29,557 nucleotides of DNA, taken from assembly GCF_004359215.1 (NCBI RefSeq), contig NC_090616.1, forward strand, positions 2,903,244-2,932,800. Direction: 5' to 3'. The DNA comes from Bremia lactucae (lineage: Eukaryota; Oomycota; Peronosporomycetes; Peronosporales; Peronosporaceae). The position numbers were made by a program, and so were the translations under genes. Shown in pieces: positions 18,398 through 28,055 of the stretch. A model generated the notes under the pieces. It worked only from the letters and a program-made list of their open reading frames with translations, was not told the DNA's origin and ran no database searches. The number at the start of each line of letters is the position of its first letter. The stretch's first letter is position 1.

Positions 18398-19540
18398 ATG
18401 CCAATGATGAGTTTTCGACGTAAATCCCCGACCTCTAACATTCCGCAGCGCAATGGCACGAAACCTTTCCTTCACGGACAAACGCTCGTGACCTCTGGAC
18501 TGAATGAATTAGACATGACTCTCGGCGGAGGTCTACTGCTTCGGACCTTAAATTTAGTAGAGACTACTACACTAATTTCTGCCCAAGACGCCTCCAGTCT
18601 CGACTTAAGTTCTAGAGCCTCCGACGCTCTTTCTATTGATCTGCTGCGCTATTTTGTGGCAGAAGGCGTGGTGGATCGGGAGCAGCGTGTTGCACTAGTG
18701 GCGCCTGATGCAGCGGGTTTCATTAATTTACAGTTACCACTCGAGTTGAGTCTAGCTCAAAGTCAAGTTAAGCAGCAGCTTGCAGACAAGGAAGACGATG
18801 TGCCATTAGAAATCGCTTGGCAATACGGTAACGTCGAACAGAATCGAGCAAATCACTCGCGAAGGTTCTGTCACAGCTACGATCTGTCTAAGTCGATGCA
18901 CCAGGAGATGGTGTTAGCTAATGAGCCGATAGCAATCGATTTAACGAGTGTCAAAACGAGCACTGATGTTGGCGCTATTGCCGCGTATGATCATCTGTAC
19001 CTTGCAATAGAAAACGTGGTGCTAAAACACGAGCAGAATAGAGTTGACCAAGTACTGCGCATCGGAATACTTGGGTTGGGATCGCCGGAAATGGGATCTA
19101 CTGACGCTGCGCATATGAGGGCGCTGTTCATTTTTTTCAAACGTTTTCGAACTCTTCTATGTCAATCAACCAATGCTGTGTCTCTAATTTTGGTTGCTAG
19201 TGATACGCTGGGCGCCTTCCCTGCTACCTTTATTAATGAGCTTCGGCATGTTAGTGACTCGGTACTTACGCTAAATTCATTTGCTGGCTCGCGGGATCTG
19301 CTGACAGAAGAGCTGCAAGCATTTCAGGGATCGTTGATGCTACGTAAATTACCACGCTTGCACTCTCTAACATGTCATGCTCCTAGCAATGCACGCTTTG
19401 GCATAAAGCGTGACCCTCGAAAGCTGAGAATTGAGAAATTTCACCTACCTCCAGAAGGTTCTCGCACTAACGACAAGTCCAAGGGTTGCAACAGTATTAC
19501 ACCAGGATCATCTAGCGGTCATGACTTGCTTGCATTTTAA
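18398..19540 (+). CDS. ELP4: Elongator complex protein 4 (PAXNEB family)
   Basis: About 380 residues in one exon. Elp4 joins Elp5 and Elp6 in a ring of RecA-like folds that binds tRNA for Elongator, which modifies wobble uridine. Family marks in order: TLVTSGLNELDMTLGGGLLL near the N-terminus (degenerate P-loop region, as usual in Elp4), LLRYFVAEGVV, EIAWQYGNVE followed by FCHSYDLSKSMHQE (the family has YYDLSKRM), the VLTLNSFAGS strand, and a C-terminal LRKLPRLHSL and KLRIEKFHLPPE, highly typical of Elp4. The reading frame extends 21 bp further upstream but without ATG. ATG 18398, 18404 and 18407 are all possible starts; I chose the first. It follows ThrRS on the same strand and is convergent with VPS25. 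No lesion is seen. Confidence 0.93.
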   Translation: MPMMSFRRKSPTSNIPQRNGTKPFLHGQTLVTSGLNELDMTLGGGLLLRTLNLVETTTLISAQDASSLDLSSRASDALSIDLLRYFVAEGVVDREQRVALVAPDAAGFINLQLPLELSLAQSQVKQQLADKEDDVPLEIAWQYGNVEQNRANHSRRFCHSYDLSKSMHQEMVLANEPIAIDLTSVKTSTDVGAIAAYDHLYLAIENVVLKHEQNRVDQVLRIGILGLGSPEMGSTDAAHMRALFIFFKRFRTLLCQSTNAVSLILVASDTLGAFPATFINELRHVSDSVLTLNSFAGSRDLLTEELQAFQGSLMLRKLPRLHSLTCHAPSNARFGIKRDPRKLRIEKFHLPPEGSRTNDKSKGCNSITPGSSSGHDLLAF

Positions 19541-19989
19541 CGAGGCATAATTGTTAAATTTGATCGGAGCGAGCTTTCAAAGTGCAGGTCGCTATCATAT
19601 AATTTATTACGAAGTTTGATTTGAATATATTCCTTAGTTGCAGTCTACTTGTGCGACCGTCTCTAAGTTTTTGACAAAAGTAAATGTCAATCGTTTGACG
19701 ATGCTGTACTATCCTAATAAGTTAGCCTTAATGTAGAAACGCTGCGCAGCAAGTCTTGCCAATATAGCACATGCTAGCATTTATTCACTGCTCTCCGTTC
19801 ATGCCATCATCGCGCTTGCCATACACACTTTATTGTATCGGACTGCAGAAAGCATTAAAACGAGGTCTTTGTATTCACTGAGGAAAACACTCAGCTTGAC
19901 TACTTTCAGCTATCCATTCTGTCGCAAATAAAGGTTAACACATTAAGTTTTCGCGTACAAAATGTATTAAGCAGACTTCTTAGCACCCG
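19541..19989. other. Convergent intergenic region between ELP4 and VPS25
   Basis: These 449 AT-rich bases hold the 3' ends of two genes facing each other. I see no coding frame, tRNA or repeat. Confidence 0.5.
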
Positions 19990-20725
19990 CTACTCTGCCG
20001 CGAGAAACTTGACGCCGTCTTCTTCGCATGTTTCCCCAGCAATTAATGCGGCCTAATTAAGATAGATTATCATATGAATAGAGCTGGCGAAAAATTTAAT
20101 ACATTGTACGAACCTTTCCCTCTCTTTCCAGCGCTTGCAGCGCCTCTCGTAGCAACCACGGCTCCATCCCATGAATACCTTAATCAATCACCTAATTTGT
20201 CAGCACAACCACTGCTCCAGCAATTGCGTGCTTTACTTACTTGAGCCGAGCGTCTCCTCCCCGGCATATAGCTCATATATTGTGAAAACATTCCCGAGCA
20301 TACCATTCGCTTTGGCCTACAATAATGCCACCGAATCACACCAAGTTTACTCATAAAAAATAGCACTGTCCTTTTGAAGACAGAATGTCACTGACAAAGT
20401 CGTAAATTTCGGCGGCCCACTCGACAGGTTTCTTCCACATAATGCGGCAACGCGTCTTACTTTCATCCTCCCAGCGCCCATGGCCGCAGCTGATAAGGTT
20501 TTCCACTACGGCCATGCGTCCACCCTGCGGCATGTTCCTCGAAATTTTTACGTTCTCGAACAGAGTAGAGGCAAGAGGCTGGAAAAGAGGCAGTTCATGC
20601 GCGCGATGGTACTCGAGAATAAGCTGCTGCCACAATACAAGCTGCTTTTCGCGCGTGTCACGTACGGGCTGCAGCGTGAAAAACGGAGGAAAGTCGTAGT
20701 ACTCTGGATATGAGAACTTATCCAT
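19990..20725 (-). CDS. VPS25: ESCRT-II subunit VPS25, four exons
   Basis: VPS25 links ESCRT-II to VPS20 in sorting ubiquitylated cargo into multivesicular bodies. Exons on the minus strand: 20725-20396, 20316-20241, 20178-20114, 20052-19990, joining to 177 residues (human VPS25 has 176). The first exon gives winged helix 1 with the signature FPPFFTLQPVRDTREKQL and MWKKPVEWAAEIYDF. Exon 2 begins AKANGMLGNVFTIYELYAGE, exon 3 reads HGMEPWLLREALQALEREGK and exon 4 ends EDGVKFLAAE, together forming winged helix 2. Introns are 79, 62 and 61 bp. Intron 1 uses a GTCAGT donor and TTGTAG acceptor; intron 2 GTAAGT and an unusual AAG acceptor; intron 3 GTTCGT and TTAG. Spacing against the human protein matches residue by residue across the first junction. 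It is tandem with MTHFR upstream. Confidence 0.93.
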
Positions 20726-21089
20726 ATTAGTAGTGAATGTAGTGCCTTCAGCAATTTATTATTTTTTTGCATATAAAGCATGAATTGTAATATTTACCGT
20801 TCGCATTGCCTATGTGTAGGCAGCCAGAGAATAGTGCTCATAAACAAAGCTTGTGCGCTCTTTACCTTGCACTTCCTGTAACAACAAGCCAATTCACCTT
20901 TTGCATTTGATAAAATGCCCATTTATTTAAAGAAAATTTAGTAAGATCTCAGAAAAACGCGAATTTGAAACAATTGCTTAAGGAGAGGCGTACAACAGGT
21001 AGGTGCAGCCGTTGCAGCTACTTCGAACGCCCGTCCACATTCAATTTGGATTGATCCTTTGTGTGTTCGGTTTCTCTTGCACGTGGTGT
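20726..21089 (-). promoter_or_regulatory. Presumed VPS25 promoter and MTHFR 3' region
   Basis: A 364-bp spacer between the MTHFR stop and the VPS25 start, both on the minus strand. It is AT-rich near VPS25. No gene or repeat is seen. Confidence 0.4.
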
Positions 21090-23191
21090 CTAAAGGGATG
21101 CAAGCGCGAGCTGCGCCTGCAATTGGCGCACCTTTTCGTTTAGCAGGAGGTTCTCGTTACGCACGCACGCAAGCACTGAATGCGCGGCACGCAGTTCACA
21201 TTTACTCTCCTCTTGTAGCAATTGAAATGACGCCAAAGTACCAAACATTTTGTCACGCTTAGTATCGAGCTCAAGTACACGCGCACGTAGCTGCTCTTTG
21301 TCCATCGTATTCGTGATGATATGCGCGAAAATTCTGAAGAAGTCCGAATTATCTGACAATGATAGCACATCACGACAATTAGCATTACCCACACAATCAC
21401 GGTATTACACGCACACACACCATTAGCATAGTCATTGTCGACGATGCTGACAAGAAAGTACGTGTCATGAATATGCTGAATAATTTCGCGGGAGCGCGAA
21501 CCCTCTGGGTATGCGGTCGCCCACTGCGTCTGCCACAACTCAAACGCTTCGTCCTTCCATGCCGCGAACGAATCTGAATCCACGACAGTAGGCTGCACAA
21601 TCTCAACGCCGGGAAACACGCCCCACGTGACGGCTGTGACGCAGTGTTGCGGCGTGTTGCGGTGCTCGTCACCTCGACTATTAAGGGCGTGAAAGGACAG
21701 ATGCGGATAATCGCGTTGCATGATAGTGACAAGGTTCTGTAATTTTTCGGGGGCGACAAAAAACTCCACGTATGCCTTTTGAAAAACAAAACCATCATCG
21801 GCACCCCATCCGACAAACGGATCGCTTGAGGGGGACCCGTTTACACGTGGTTGACTATTAATCGTTAAGAAGCCGTTACTATTTAACCACTGCAATTTAT
21901 CGCGAATGGCAGCACTTTCGAGTGACAGAGCTTGCTCGCACCACGGAAGCTGCTTCACATGGCCATCAATGAAGCGAACGAACACATTCCACACATCCTC
22001 CTCAGTCAGTGGAGTACCCCACAGATCAGTACGCTGAACTTTCGGGCGCTTAAAGGCAAGGTAATATTCAGATAGCTCACCGTAAGCAGGGCTGGTGCGG
22101 TCCCCCCAACGTCCATTTGGGAACTCGTCCCATGCAGCAGTACGCGCAATGTAACTAGCCTGGCGGTTAGACCAGAAAATTGGACGCACCATTTCACGCT
22201 CAATATTGGAGCGCTGCAGTGTCGAATACCACGGCAGTTCACGCTGGTTGCGCGTAGGAAGTAATTGTAGATCATCGAGCACCTGTGTCACCGTTGCAGC
22301 CAAATTCATCGTGTAAAAGTGCAATGAGTGGACACCCGCAGCTAGCAGACGTTGGCACGTCTCCACCGCAAGCTGCGTGCCATAGCGACGCACCGCCGCG
22401 TCATCGTTCTTGACGAGGTTTAAGGCCGTCAGCACATTTTCGGGCACTCTCGTTTTGCACCAACTCGTGAATTTGCAGAATGAACTGTAATTTTGAATCG
22501 GTAAGTAGCCTGGCAGGATAGGGATGATTATACCAGCGTTCTTGCAATCAGCGATCCATTGTATCATATTGTCAACATCAAAAAAAAATTGGGTGATGAT
22601 GAAATCAGCGCCTGCCATTTGCTTCGCCTTAAGTCGCTGCAAATCTAGAGCACGCGCCTCGTTTGACGGTGGTAGGTCTGGATGGTTCCAGGATTCAGTG
22701 TGTACCTCCGCGTAACCCGCGCAAGCGATACAGAAGTAGTCTCCATGCTCTTTTCGAATCAGCTTTATTAGGTCGACGGCATTACTAAGTCCACCTTCAA
22801 CGGGAGCCCAACACTCGGCACCGATGGGCGGATCTCCTCGCAACGCCAAAATGTTGCGAATCCCTGCAGCACGTGCATTCTTGAGAATGCCTTTGATCTG
22901 CTCCGTGGGAAGGTGGCAAGTAAGGTGCAGCAACACGTCAATCTGAAAATCATTCTGGATATGAGCACCGATGCGCAGCCACAGGGCCTCGTCCTTGAAG
23001 GCCGAGCGCCACGTCAGAGTCACAAACGTCGGTAGTAGCGCCAACCCCATCTCCTCCACCCGCGATAACAGATTGAAGACACCTGCATTCGTCTTAGCAG
23101 GAAAAAACTCAAACGAAACCGTGGGGCGCGCCGTCGTATCATCCTCGCGCGCAGCATATGCGCAGCGGATCGACTCGATGATTTTGCCCAT
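21090..23191 (-). CDS. MTHFR: Methylenetetrahydrofolate reductase with C-terminal coiled-coil extension, two exons
   Basis: It reduces 5,10-methylene-THF to 5-methyl-THF, the methyl donor for methionine and SAM synthesis. Exon 1 is 23191-21421 and exon 2 is 21352-21090, giving 677 residues. The 68-bp intron (21420-21353) has a GTGTGT donor, a TAATGCTAAT region and a TTGTCAG acceptor; unspliced, the frame would run on into unrelated sequence. The flavin-binding TIM barrel occupies about 1-300, with E28 in VSFEFFPAK and D120 in ALRGDPP, matching the numbering of E. coli catalytic Glu28 and Asp120. The eukaryotic regulatory domain follows (about 345-605), including NGRWGDRTSPAYGEL, VTAVTWGVFPG, HDTYFLVSIVDNDYAN. 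Residues 607-677, beyond the usual end, form a charged heptad-like helix. The start ATG at 23191 leaves no long N-terminal extension. Confidence 0.96.
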
Positions 23192-23298
23192 TTGCGAGTG
23201 GTGTGGAGCTTACCGAAGTAGTGTGAGCCACATCACATTTGAATCGTGCTAAAACAGTACATTTCCGAATTGGTCGTGCAGCAGCATCTGAAGAGAAT

Positions 23299-25781
23299 CT
23301 AACCAAAATGACACATGTCAGTCAATAACTTTTTTGTTAGACGGGCGGGGCCTATTCGATTACCTGAGAGGTCATAAACAGATGAAATTTTGCTGTCAAA
23401 AAATACATACAGCTCACGATGTGATGTCTCTGACTTTTTGGCGAACACCCAGCCGGCGTGCCGCGTACGAACACAGATCTCGCGATTGCCAGCACTCGAA
23501 GTTCTGTGCAGTTCTGCGTGGATCTCATTAATCAAAGCTAACACAGACACAGGAAAATAGTGCACCAGCAATTGGACCGGTATCGGGTACATGTCGTCCT
23601 CTTTTCTTTTCAATAGCTGTGGTACATTTTGCATTCGGAATGCAAAATTGACTCGGTTTATGTACAAAAATGGAGGTGGTTGAGGTAGGTTCAGGACACT
23701 ACAATAGGAGAAGAGATAATGTCAGTCATGGCGAGAATTTGGTACACGTCTGTGCCAAAAGATCCTACTTTTCCTTAAGAGAGGGTGTGGCATTGTAACG
23801 CGTCAGGATGAAATTAGCTAAATTTCGGCACCGCTGCTGGCTTTCAAAATAGTCTCTTAAACGCTCAAATGTGGAAGTCAACAAATCTTCTAGAATTGCA
23901 TCGGATGATTTGACACTGGATTCATCTAGACAGATTAAGAGCATTATCGTAAGATTCGCCTCATGCCACACTGCTACTCGATGATTTGAAGTCATCATTT
24001 GTGTTCCCCTTGGATCCGACTCACTAAGAGGAAACACATTTGGGCACCACACTTCATTTGTCTTATTCCAAGCTCTTTCACTTGAATTGTCCAAATTCGC
24101 ATGTAGAAGCTTTGAAAAGTAGCCATTCTTTAGCAGCCAGCCAGCATTACGAAACGACGTCGATTGGATTCGTGCGTTTATTGCATTTTTTATAGTTTGA
24201 GGGCTCGGATCATTGCTTTGTCGCCCATCAATTCGAGTCGACGTAGCAAAAAATTGTGAAGGCGAACCAAGTGAAAACTTCCCTGCAACTATAGGTGAAT
24301 TCGAAGAAGACAGCAGATCACCAACCTCAGATAAAGCTAATGTCTCGGACAAATACGTCGAAATTGAAACGGGGTGCTGTTTGTGCAACGAGCGAGCAGT
24401 CTTGCGCTGATGCAAAGGGCCTTCATCTGTTTGAGAGACGATATCGTATTCTACGTAGGATTGCTTGCTCGACCAGATGGGAAGAAAAGTATGCTCATAT
24501 GCTCTAGGCGTCCATATTTCCGGGTCAAAACCAGTAGCTATGGCGGGATCCACTTTTCGGTTATCACCCATAAGGCTTTCATCGACTCGCATCACGGTCA
24601 TTCCACGCTCTTCGCGAATTCGGCAGAAATCGTACAAAAGCTGCATCGTTGCAATGTCCATAGTGGTCCATAAAAGATTACCTTTAAAGAACAGCGAGAA
24701 GCTTTGCACTCGGTTTTTTCTTGAGCCATCGAAATCACTCGTTTTTGTGTCAAAGCCGTTAACGAAAGTTTGAATAGCGAGGAATGTGGGTTCATCCATT
24801 GGGTAATACTTAAAGCCTTGAAAGTCTAATAATCCACTTGATATGCTGACATTCAAAGCCTGAAGTAATGTGGGAAAAAATTCAGCGCATTTTTTTTGAA
24901 GAGCTGATGCAGGTGACTGCGCTAGTAGCGTTTTTAACGCTACTTCTGCTGCCTGCTTTTCAAGTTTTAGCTTTTTCATATCATTTTCGTAAGATAATTG
25001 ATCTTCTTCAGCAAAAGTGCTATGCGTGGAAGAGTCAATTCTGAGCTGAATCTTTCGCAGTTGTTTACGCAACGCGGCAATTTCTAGCAACACGTCCATT
25101 CCGTCAGCGCCCTGCAACGACTGCGCCCTAGTCTTGCCAGTTTCTGCTAACGACAACAGACGCAGATTTCTAAATTTTGAAGCATAACGTAAAAATTTGA
25201 TTGGCACAGTCGGTATAAAAATGATGACAGCCCACCCGTTGACACTTCCGTAAAAGAGTCGGAACATGCCGTACGCTTCTCGCAGCACCGCTTCATACCC
25301 ACGCGTGCGATCGCTCTATCGCAACATATGTCAGCAATATGAGCTTTGTCTATAGATGCAAACTCCGAGATCGGTATAAGTTCGTACGATGTCCACTGTC
25401 GGGCGTGCACCCTACATCAACATCACCACCCAAATAGTCAGCAAGACAGCAAACTCTACTCTAGCGAATTGCGAGCCAGCCACTGACGATTGCCATAAAA
25501 ATCTGCGGCTCGACTTCAAGGACAAATAAAAAATTCTGAGTGAGCGCCACGCTTGCCCACTCAGGAGTCCACTTGGTCTTCATCTTGCATCTATCTTTGC
25601 GCCGCAGCATTCGCATGAATTTGAGCAGCCCCTGAACCAGATGTAGACTTGAAATAGGACTGGTGTCATTGTTACCATCATTTTGGAAATACAGAACGCG
25701 AGCTTGGATTTCTTCGTCCGTCGCCTGCTCTTCGTCTGAGCCCAACGCCTCGTGCCACAGCAGCAAAATTCGTAAGGTCAT
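23299..25781 (-). CDS. CCZ1: Vacuolar fusion protein CCZ1, at least three exons; one junction unresolved
   Basis: CCZ1 pairs with MON1 as the guanine-nucleotide exchange factor that activates Rab7 in endosome-to-vacuole traffic. Exon 1 (25781-25488, 98 codons) is the first longin region (ARVLYF, LHLVQGLLKFMRML, FLFVLEVEPQIFMAI). The main exon runs from about 25315 to 23769 and includes REAYGMFRLF, a long helical insert, GLLDFQGFKYYPMDEP and FSLFFKGNLLWTTMD. The last exon (23698-23299) reads LYINRVNFAF and WVFAKKSE and gives the C-terminal longin domain. The final intron (23768-23699, 70 bp) has GTAGGA and TTGTAG ends, with a CTGAC branch-like word. Between exon 1 and 25315 there is either a 172-bp intron (GTCAGT to GATAG, in frame, total about 746 residues) or a 92-bp intron plus an exon ending in a one-base frameshift. 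CCZ1 lies 107 bp upstream of MTHFR on the same strand. Confidence 0.87.
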
Positions 25782-25848
25782 AATCGTATCTAGGAAGACG
25801 GCCTCAAAATTGAGTTTTCCTCAAAATTTAGAAGGTCCCATTAAAAAC
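25782..25848. promoter_or_regulatory. 67-bp divergent promoter of CCZ1 and TSR3
   Basis: The start codons of CCZ1 (minus, 25781) and TSR3 (plus, 25849) are 67 bp apart, so both core promoters and both 5' leaders must fit here or extend into the neighbouring coding sequence. An A/T-rich word CCTCAAAATTTAG lies in the middle, loosely like an oomycete initiator; that reading is weak. Confidence 0.55.
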
Positions 25849-27243
25849 ATGGGTAAGAAGCGAGTGGACAGGTCACGCAAGGACCGCGGTCGGACTGGAG
25901 GTGCTTCAATGTGTGGAGAGGAGGAAAGCGCATTAAGTTATAGTCGCCGGTTATTCCCTGTGACATTGCGGATGTGGGATTTTCAGCAATGCGATTCTAA
26001 GCGCTGCACGGGACGGAAGCTCTGCCGTTTGGGATATATCAAAAGCATGAAGCCGGGGGCGCACTTTCGCGGGCTCGTGCTGTCCCCTGCGGGTAAGCAA
26101 ATCGTCTCGCCAGCGGACAAGCCCATTGTAGATGGATTAGGTATATCAGTAATAGACTGCAGCTGGGCTAAGGTTCAGGAACTACCTTATAAGCAGCTGC
26201 GATCGGGCGTGCACCGCCTGCTGCCATTTCTTGTGGCAGCTAACTCAGTAAATTACGGACGACCGCACAAGCTCTCGTGCGCTGAAGCAATTGCGGCCAC
26301 ATTGTACATTGTTGGTCTTAAACAGGAAGCCGTTCAGGTTGTGGATGAATTTTCGTGGGGTGCCGAGTTCCTTAAAATTAATGCCGACTGCCTTAACGCT
26401 TACTCAGTTTGTAAAAACAGTGATGAAGTGGTAGAAGCTCAGGTGCAAATATTGCATTTGTATTATGATAACTTTGCACAGCGAATATGTTGCTTATCGG
26501 CTGCCTAACTGTAGGAAGCGTATTTGGCGGCTTGCCGATCGGAGCATCAGGAACGCTTGCAGAAGTTAAATTTGCCAAGTCTGGCAAGTGATGACGAGGG
26601 CGAGGAGGGCGAGGAAGAGACGCTGGAGCTTGACCGCTTTGGTAATAGCGTTCCCCGTGAAAAGATTGTACTTAATGAGACTGAGAGCGACGGAGTGATT
26701 GAGACTGCAGACGCTCTCAATTCAAAAGACCAGGGGCCTTTACAAATGCTGAAATTGCCTTGTCTAGAGAGTGACGAAGACAATGACGAGGTTGATGATG
26801 TTAGAGTGGAACTTGACCTGAAAGGTTGCACTTTAAAAAATAGCGTTTTGCGTAAGAAGTCGATAGCAGGGATGAACGACTGTGAAAGCGAAGCGGTTGA
26901 GGCTGCAGTCGTGCTTACGAAGGAGCAGCAGTATTTTAAAAGCATGACGTATGGGTTTCATGGTGAGGATGCTGGTTCTGACGAAGAGCTTGCTAACTTG
27001 GCGAAAAATTTGCACGCAGCTGCAAATTCGGTATGTAAAACCCAAGACTTGCGTGATGTATTAAGAAAAACTCATGCATCTGAAGATAAAAAGGAGATGT
27101 ACGCATATTCATCGATGGAGGAGTTTCATCAGCGGCATGTGGCGACTGTCCTCCTTGAAAAAACAGCAGTAGCTGTGTCCGGAGACGCGGTGTTGCAGCT
27201 GCCTGAGTCAGTATTTTACCGGTGGGCCAAAAATTCGTGCTAG
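25849..27243 (+). CDS. TSR3: 18S rRNA aminocarboxypropyltransferase TSR3, two exons
   Basis: TSR3 transfers the 3-amino-3-carboxypropyl group of SAM to a hypermodified pseudouridine of 18S rRNA late in 40S maturation. Exons 25849-26442 and 26515-27243 give 440 residues. The N-terminal region reads MWDFQQCDSKRCTGRKL. The SAM-binding DUF367 core contains LSPAGKQIVSPAD, VIDCSWAKV, HRLLPFLVAANSVNYGRP and SCAEAIAATLYIVG, ending FSWGAEFLKIN. The 72-bp intron (GTGCAA donor, CTAACTGTAG end) is a multiple of three and carries an in-frame TAA at 26506-26508; splicing joins VVEAQ to EAYLAACR, as the family expects. Yeast and human TSR3 are near 310 residues; the extra ~130 here form an acidic tail with a duplicated module (residues ~213 and ~274 onward). 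ATG 25849 is chosen because MGKKRVDRSRKDRGR fits the basic N-terminus of the family. Confidence 0.95.
26443..26514 (+). other. TSR3 intron, 72 bp, frame-preserving with internal stop
   Basis: The ends are GTGCAAAT and CTAACTGTAG. CTAAC just before the acceptor is a branch-point-like word. Both flanking exons are in the same frame, and retention would add 21 codons and then stop at 26506-26508, removing the whole C-terminal tail. Confidence 0.85.
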
Positions 27244-27402
27244 ATTTCGTGCTTTTATCTGCTTAAGTTGTTTGAATTTAGATTTAAAGAGTACTTTTAA
27301 TTAAATTTTCTACTGTCATAGATTAAATTTTAGATGAGGCATTCCAGGTCGGGGTATCTTCAGGTGTGACTTTGTGAGGACCTTCGTTATAACAGGCTAA
27401 AA
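27244..27402 (+). other. TSR3 3' region
   Basis: 159 AT-rich bases between the TSR3 stop and the first retroelement block. They presumably hold the polyadenylation site; no gene is seen. Confidence 0.4.
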
Positions 27403-27524
27403 TTGCCCTAATGTTACTTAGTCCCCGTTAAGTACAATTGGTGTACTTCAAGGGATGGTCAATTACTTAAATAAAGTAATTAGACCCACCACTCGAGTGT
27501 CGATCACATTTGTGACCAACCTTG
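27403..27524 (+). repeat. Second copy of the dispersed block, cut by LTR-2
   Basis: It matches 2543-2665 (TTGCCCTAATG, GTCCCCGTTAAGTACA, GGGATGGTCAATTACTTAA, TCACATTTGTGACCAAC). The similarity ends as LTR-2 begins, although TGTA is common to both sides of the junction. Confidence 0.75.
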
Positions 27525-28005
27525 TGTAACGGGGTGTATCGTTACATGAAATTAACACATAAAGGTTGTTAATAATATATTACCTAAAGGATAGATAATA
27601 TTTGAAGGATATTACTTTATATAGTAATGTTCAGAAATCTTATCCATAAATAGGTATAGACCATTACATCTATTTATTTCGGAGACTAATCAGCTGTAGA
27701 ATGTAAACAAAAGAGAGAGAGACAGATAAGATAAGATAAGATTTCTATTGCGTGTTTAGTATTATTTTATAATTAAGTTAGCATTAACAAGATAGATAGA
27801 AGAAAAAACTTATTTATATTAATACAATTTTCATTTAACCCTCTTTAAGCTAGTTACCTTAAAGAGAAGTTTTCCTCTGCAAGTACTAGTGTGCGTGAAA
27901 TAACAAAATATTTCCACAAAAAAATAACGTAAGGCACCACTCGCAACTGAAGCAGTGCGAAGTGGACTTGTACTGAAGCAGTACAAGTCGTAGTGCCCCG
28001 TTACA
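27525..28005 (+). repeat. LTR-2, plus orientation, 481 bp
   Basis: It starts TGTAACGGGGTG and ends GTGCCCCGTTACA. The 3' half matches the fragment at 12661-12882; the body differs from LTR-1 although termini and downstream gag are related. It contains GA-rich and GATAA-type microsatellites at 27711-27742 and a possible tandem-like stretch near 27900 absent from the other copy. It acts as the 5' LTR of the element running off the right edge. Confidence 0.87.
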
Positions 28006-28055
28006 CCTGTAAGCACTTTGTAGTCCGTCCAAGGACCACATTTCCTTCATATAAC
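28006..28055 (+). mobile_element. Retroelement leader with worn primer-binding region
   Basis: CCTGTAAGCACTTTGTAGTC directly follows the LTR and is the counterpart of the leaders at 3646 and 13381. It lacks the TGG expected at the start of a tRNA primer-binding site, which the 3646 copy has. Confidence 0.5.

Noticed and set aside
20351..20395. VPS25 ending at the in-frame stop at 20351 as a 124-residue protein
   Set aside because: Three further exons restore the second winged helix and the full family length.
20442..20713. Plus-strand frames opposite VPS25 exon 1
   Set aside because: They are antisense shadows of a well-supported coding exon, without family similarity.
21140..21420. Continuation of the MTHFR frame past DNDYANG to a stop at 21140
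   Set aside because: The residues lose all family similarity and are replaced by a better reading (NSDFFRIFAHI) in another frame after a 68-bp intron with good splice signals.
24213..24773. Plus-strand frames of 65-102 codons opposite CCZ1
   Set aside because: They are overlapping shadows in three frames opposite a conserved exon.
26547..26945. 132-codon minus-strand frame with long Ser runs
   Set aside because: It is the complement of the acidic GAGGAN-rich tail of TSR3; Ser runs are expected from that codon content.
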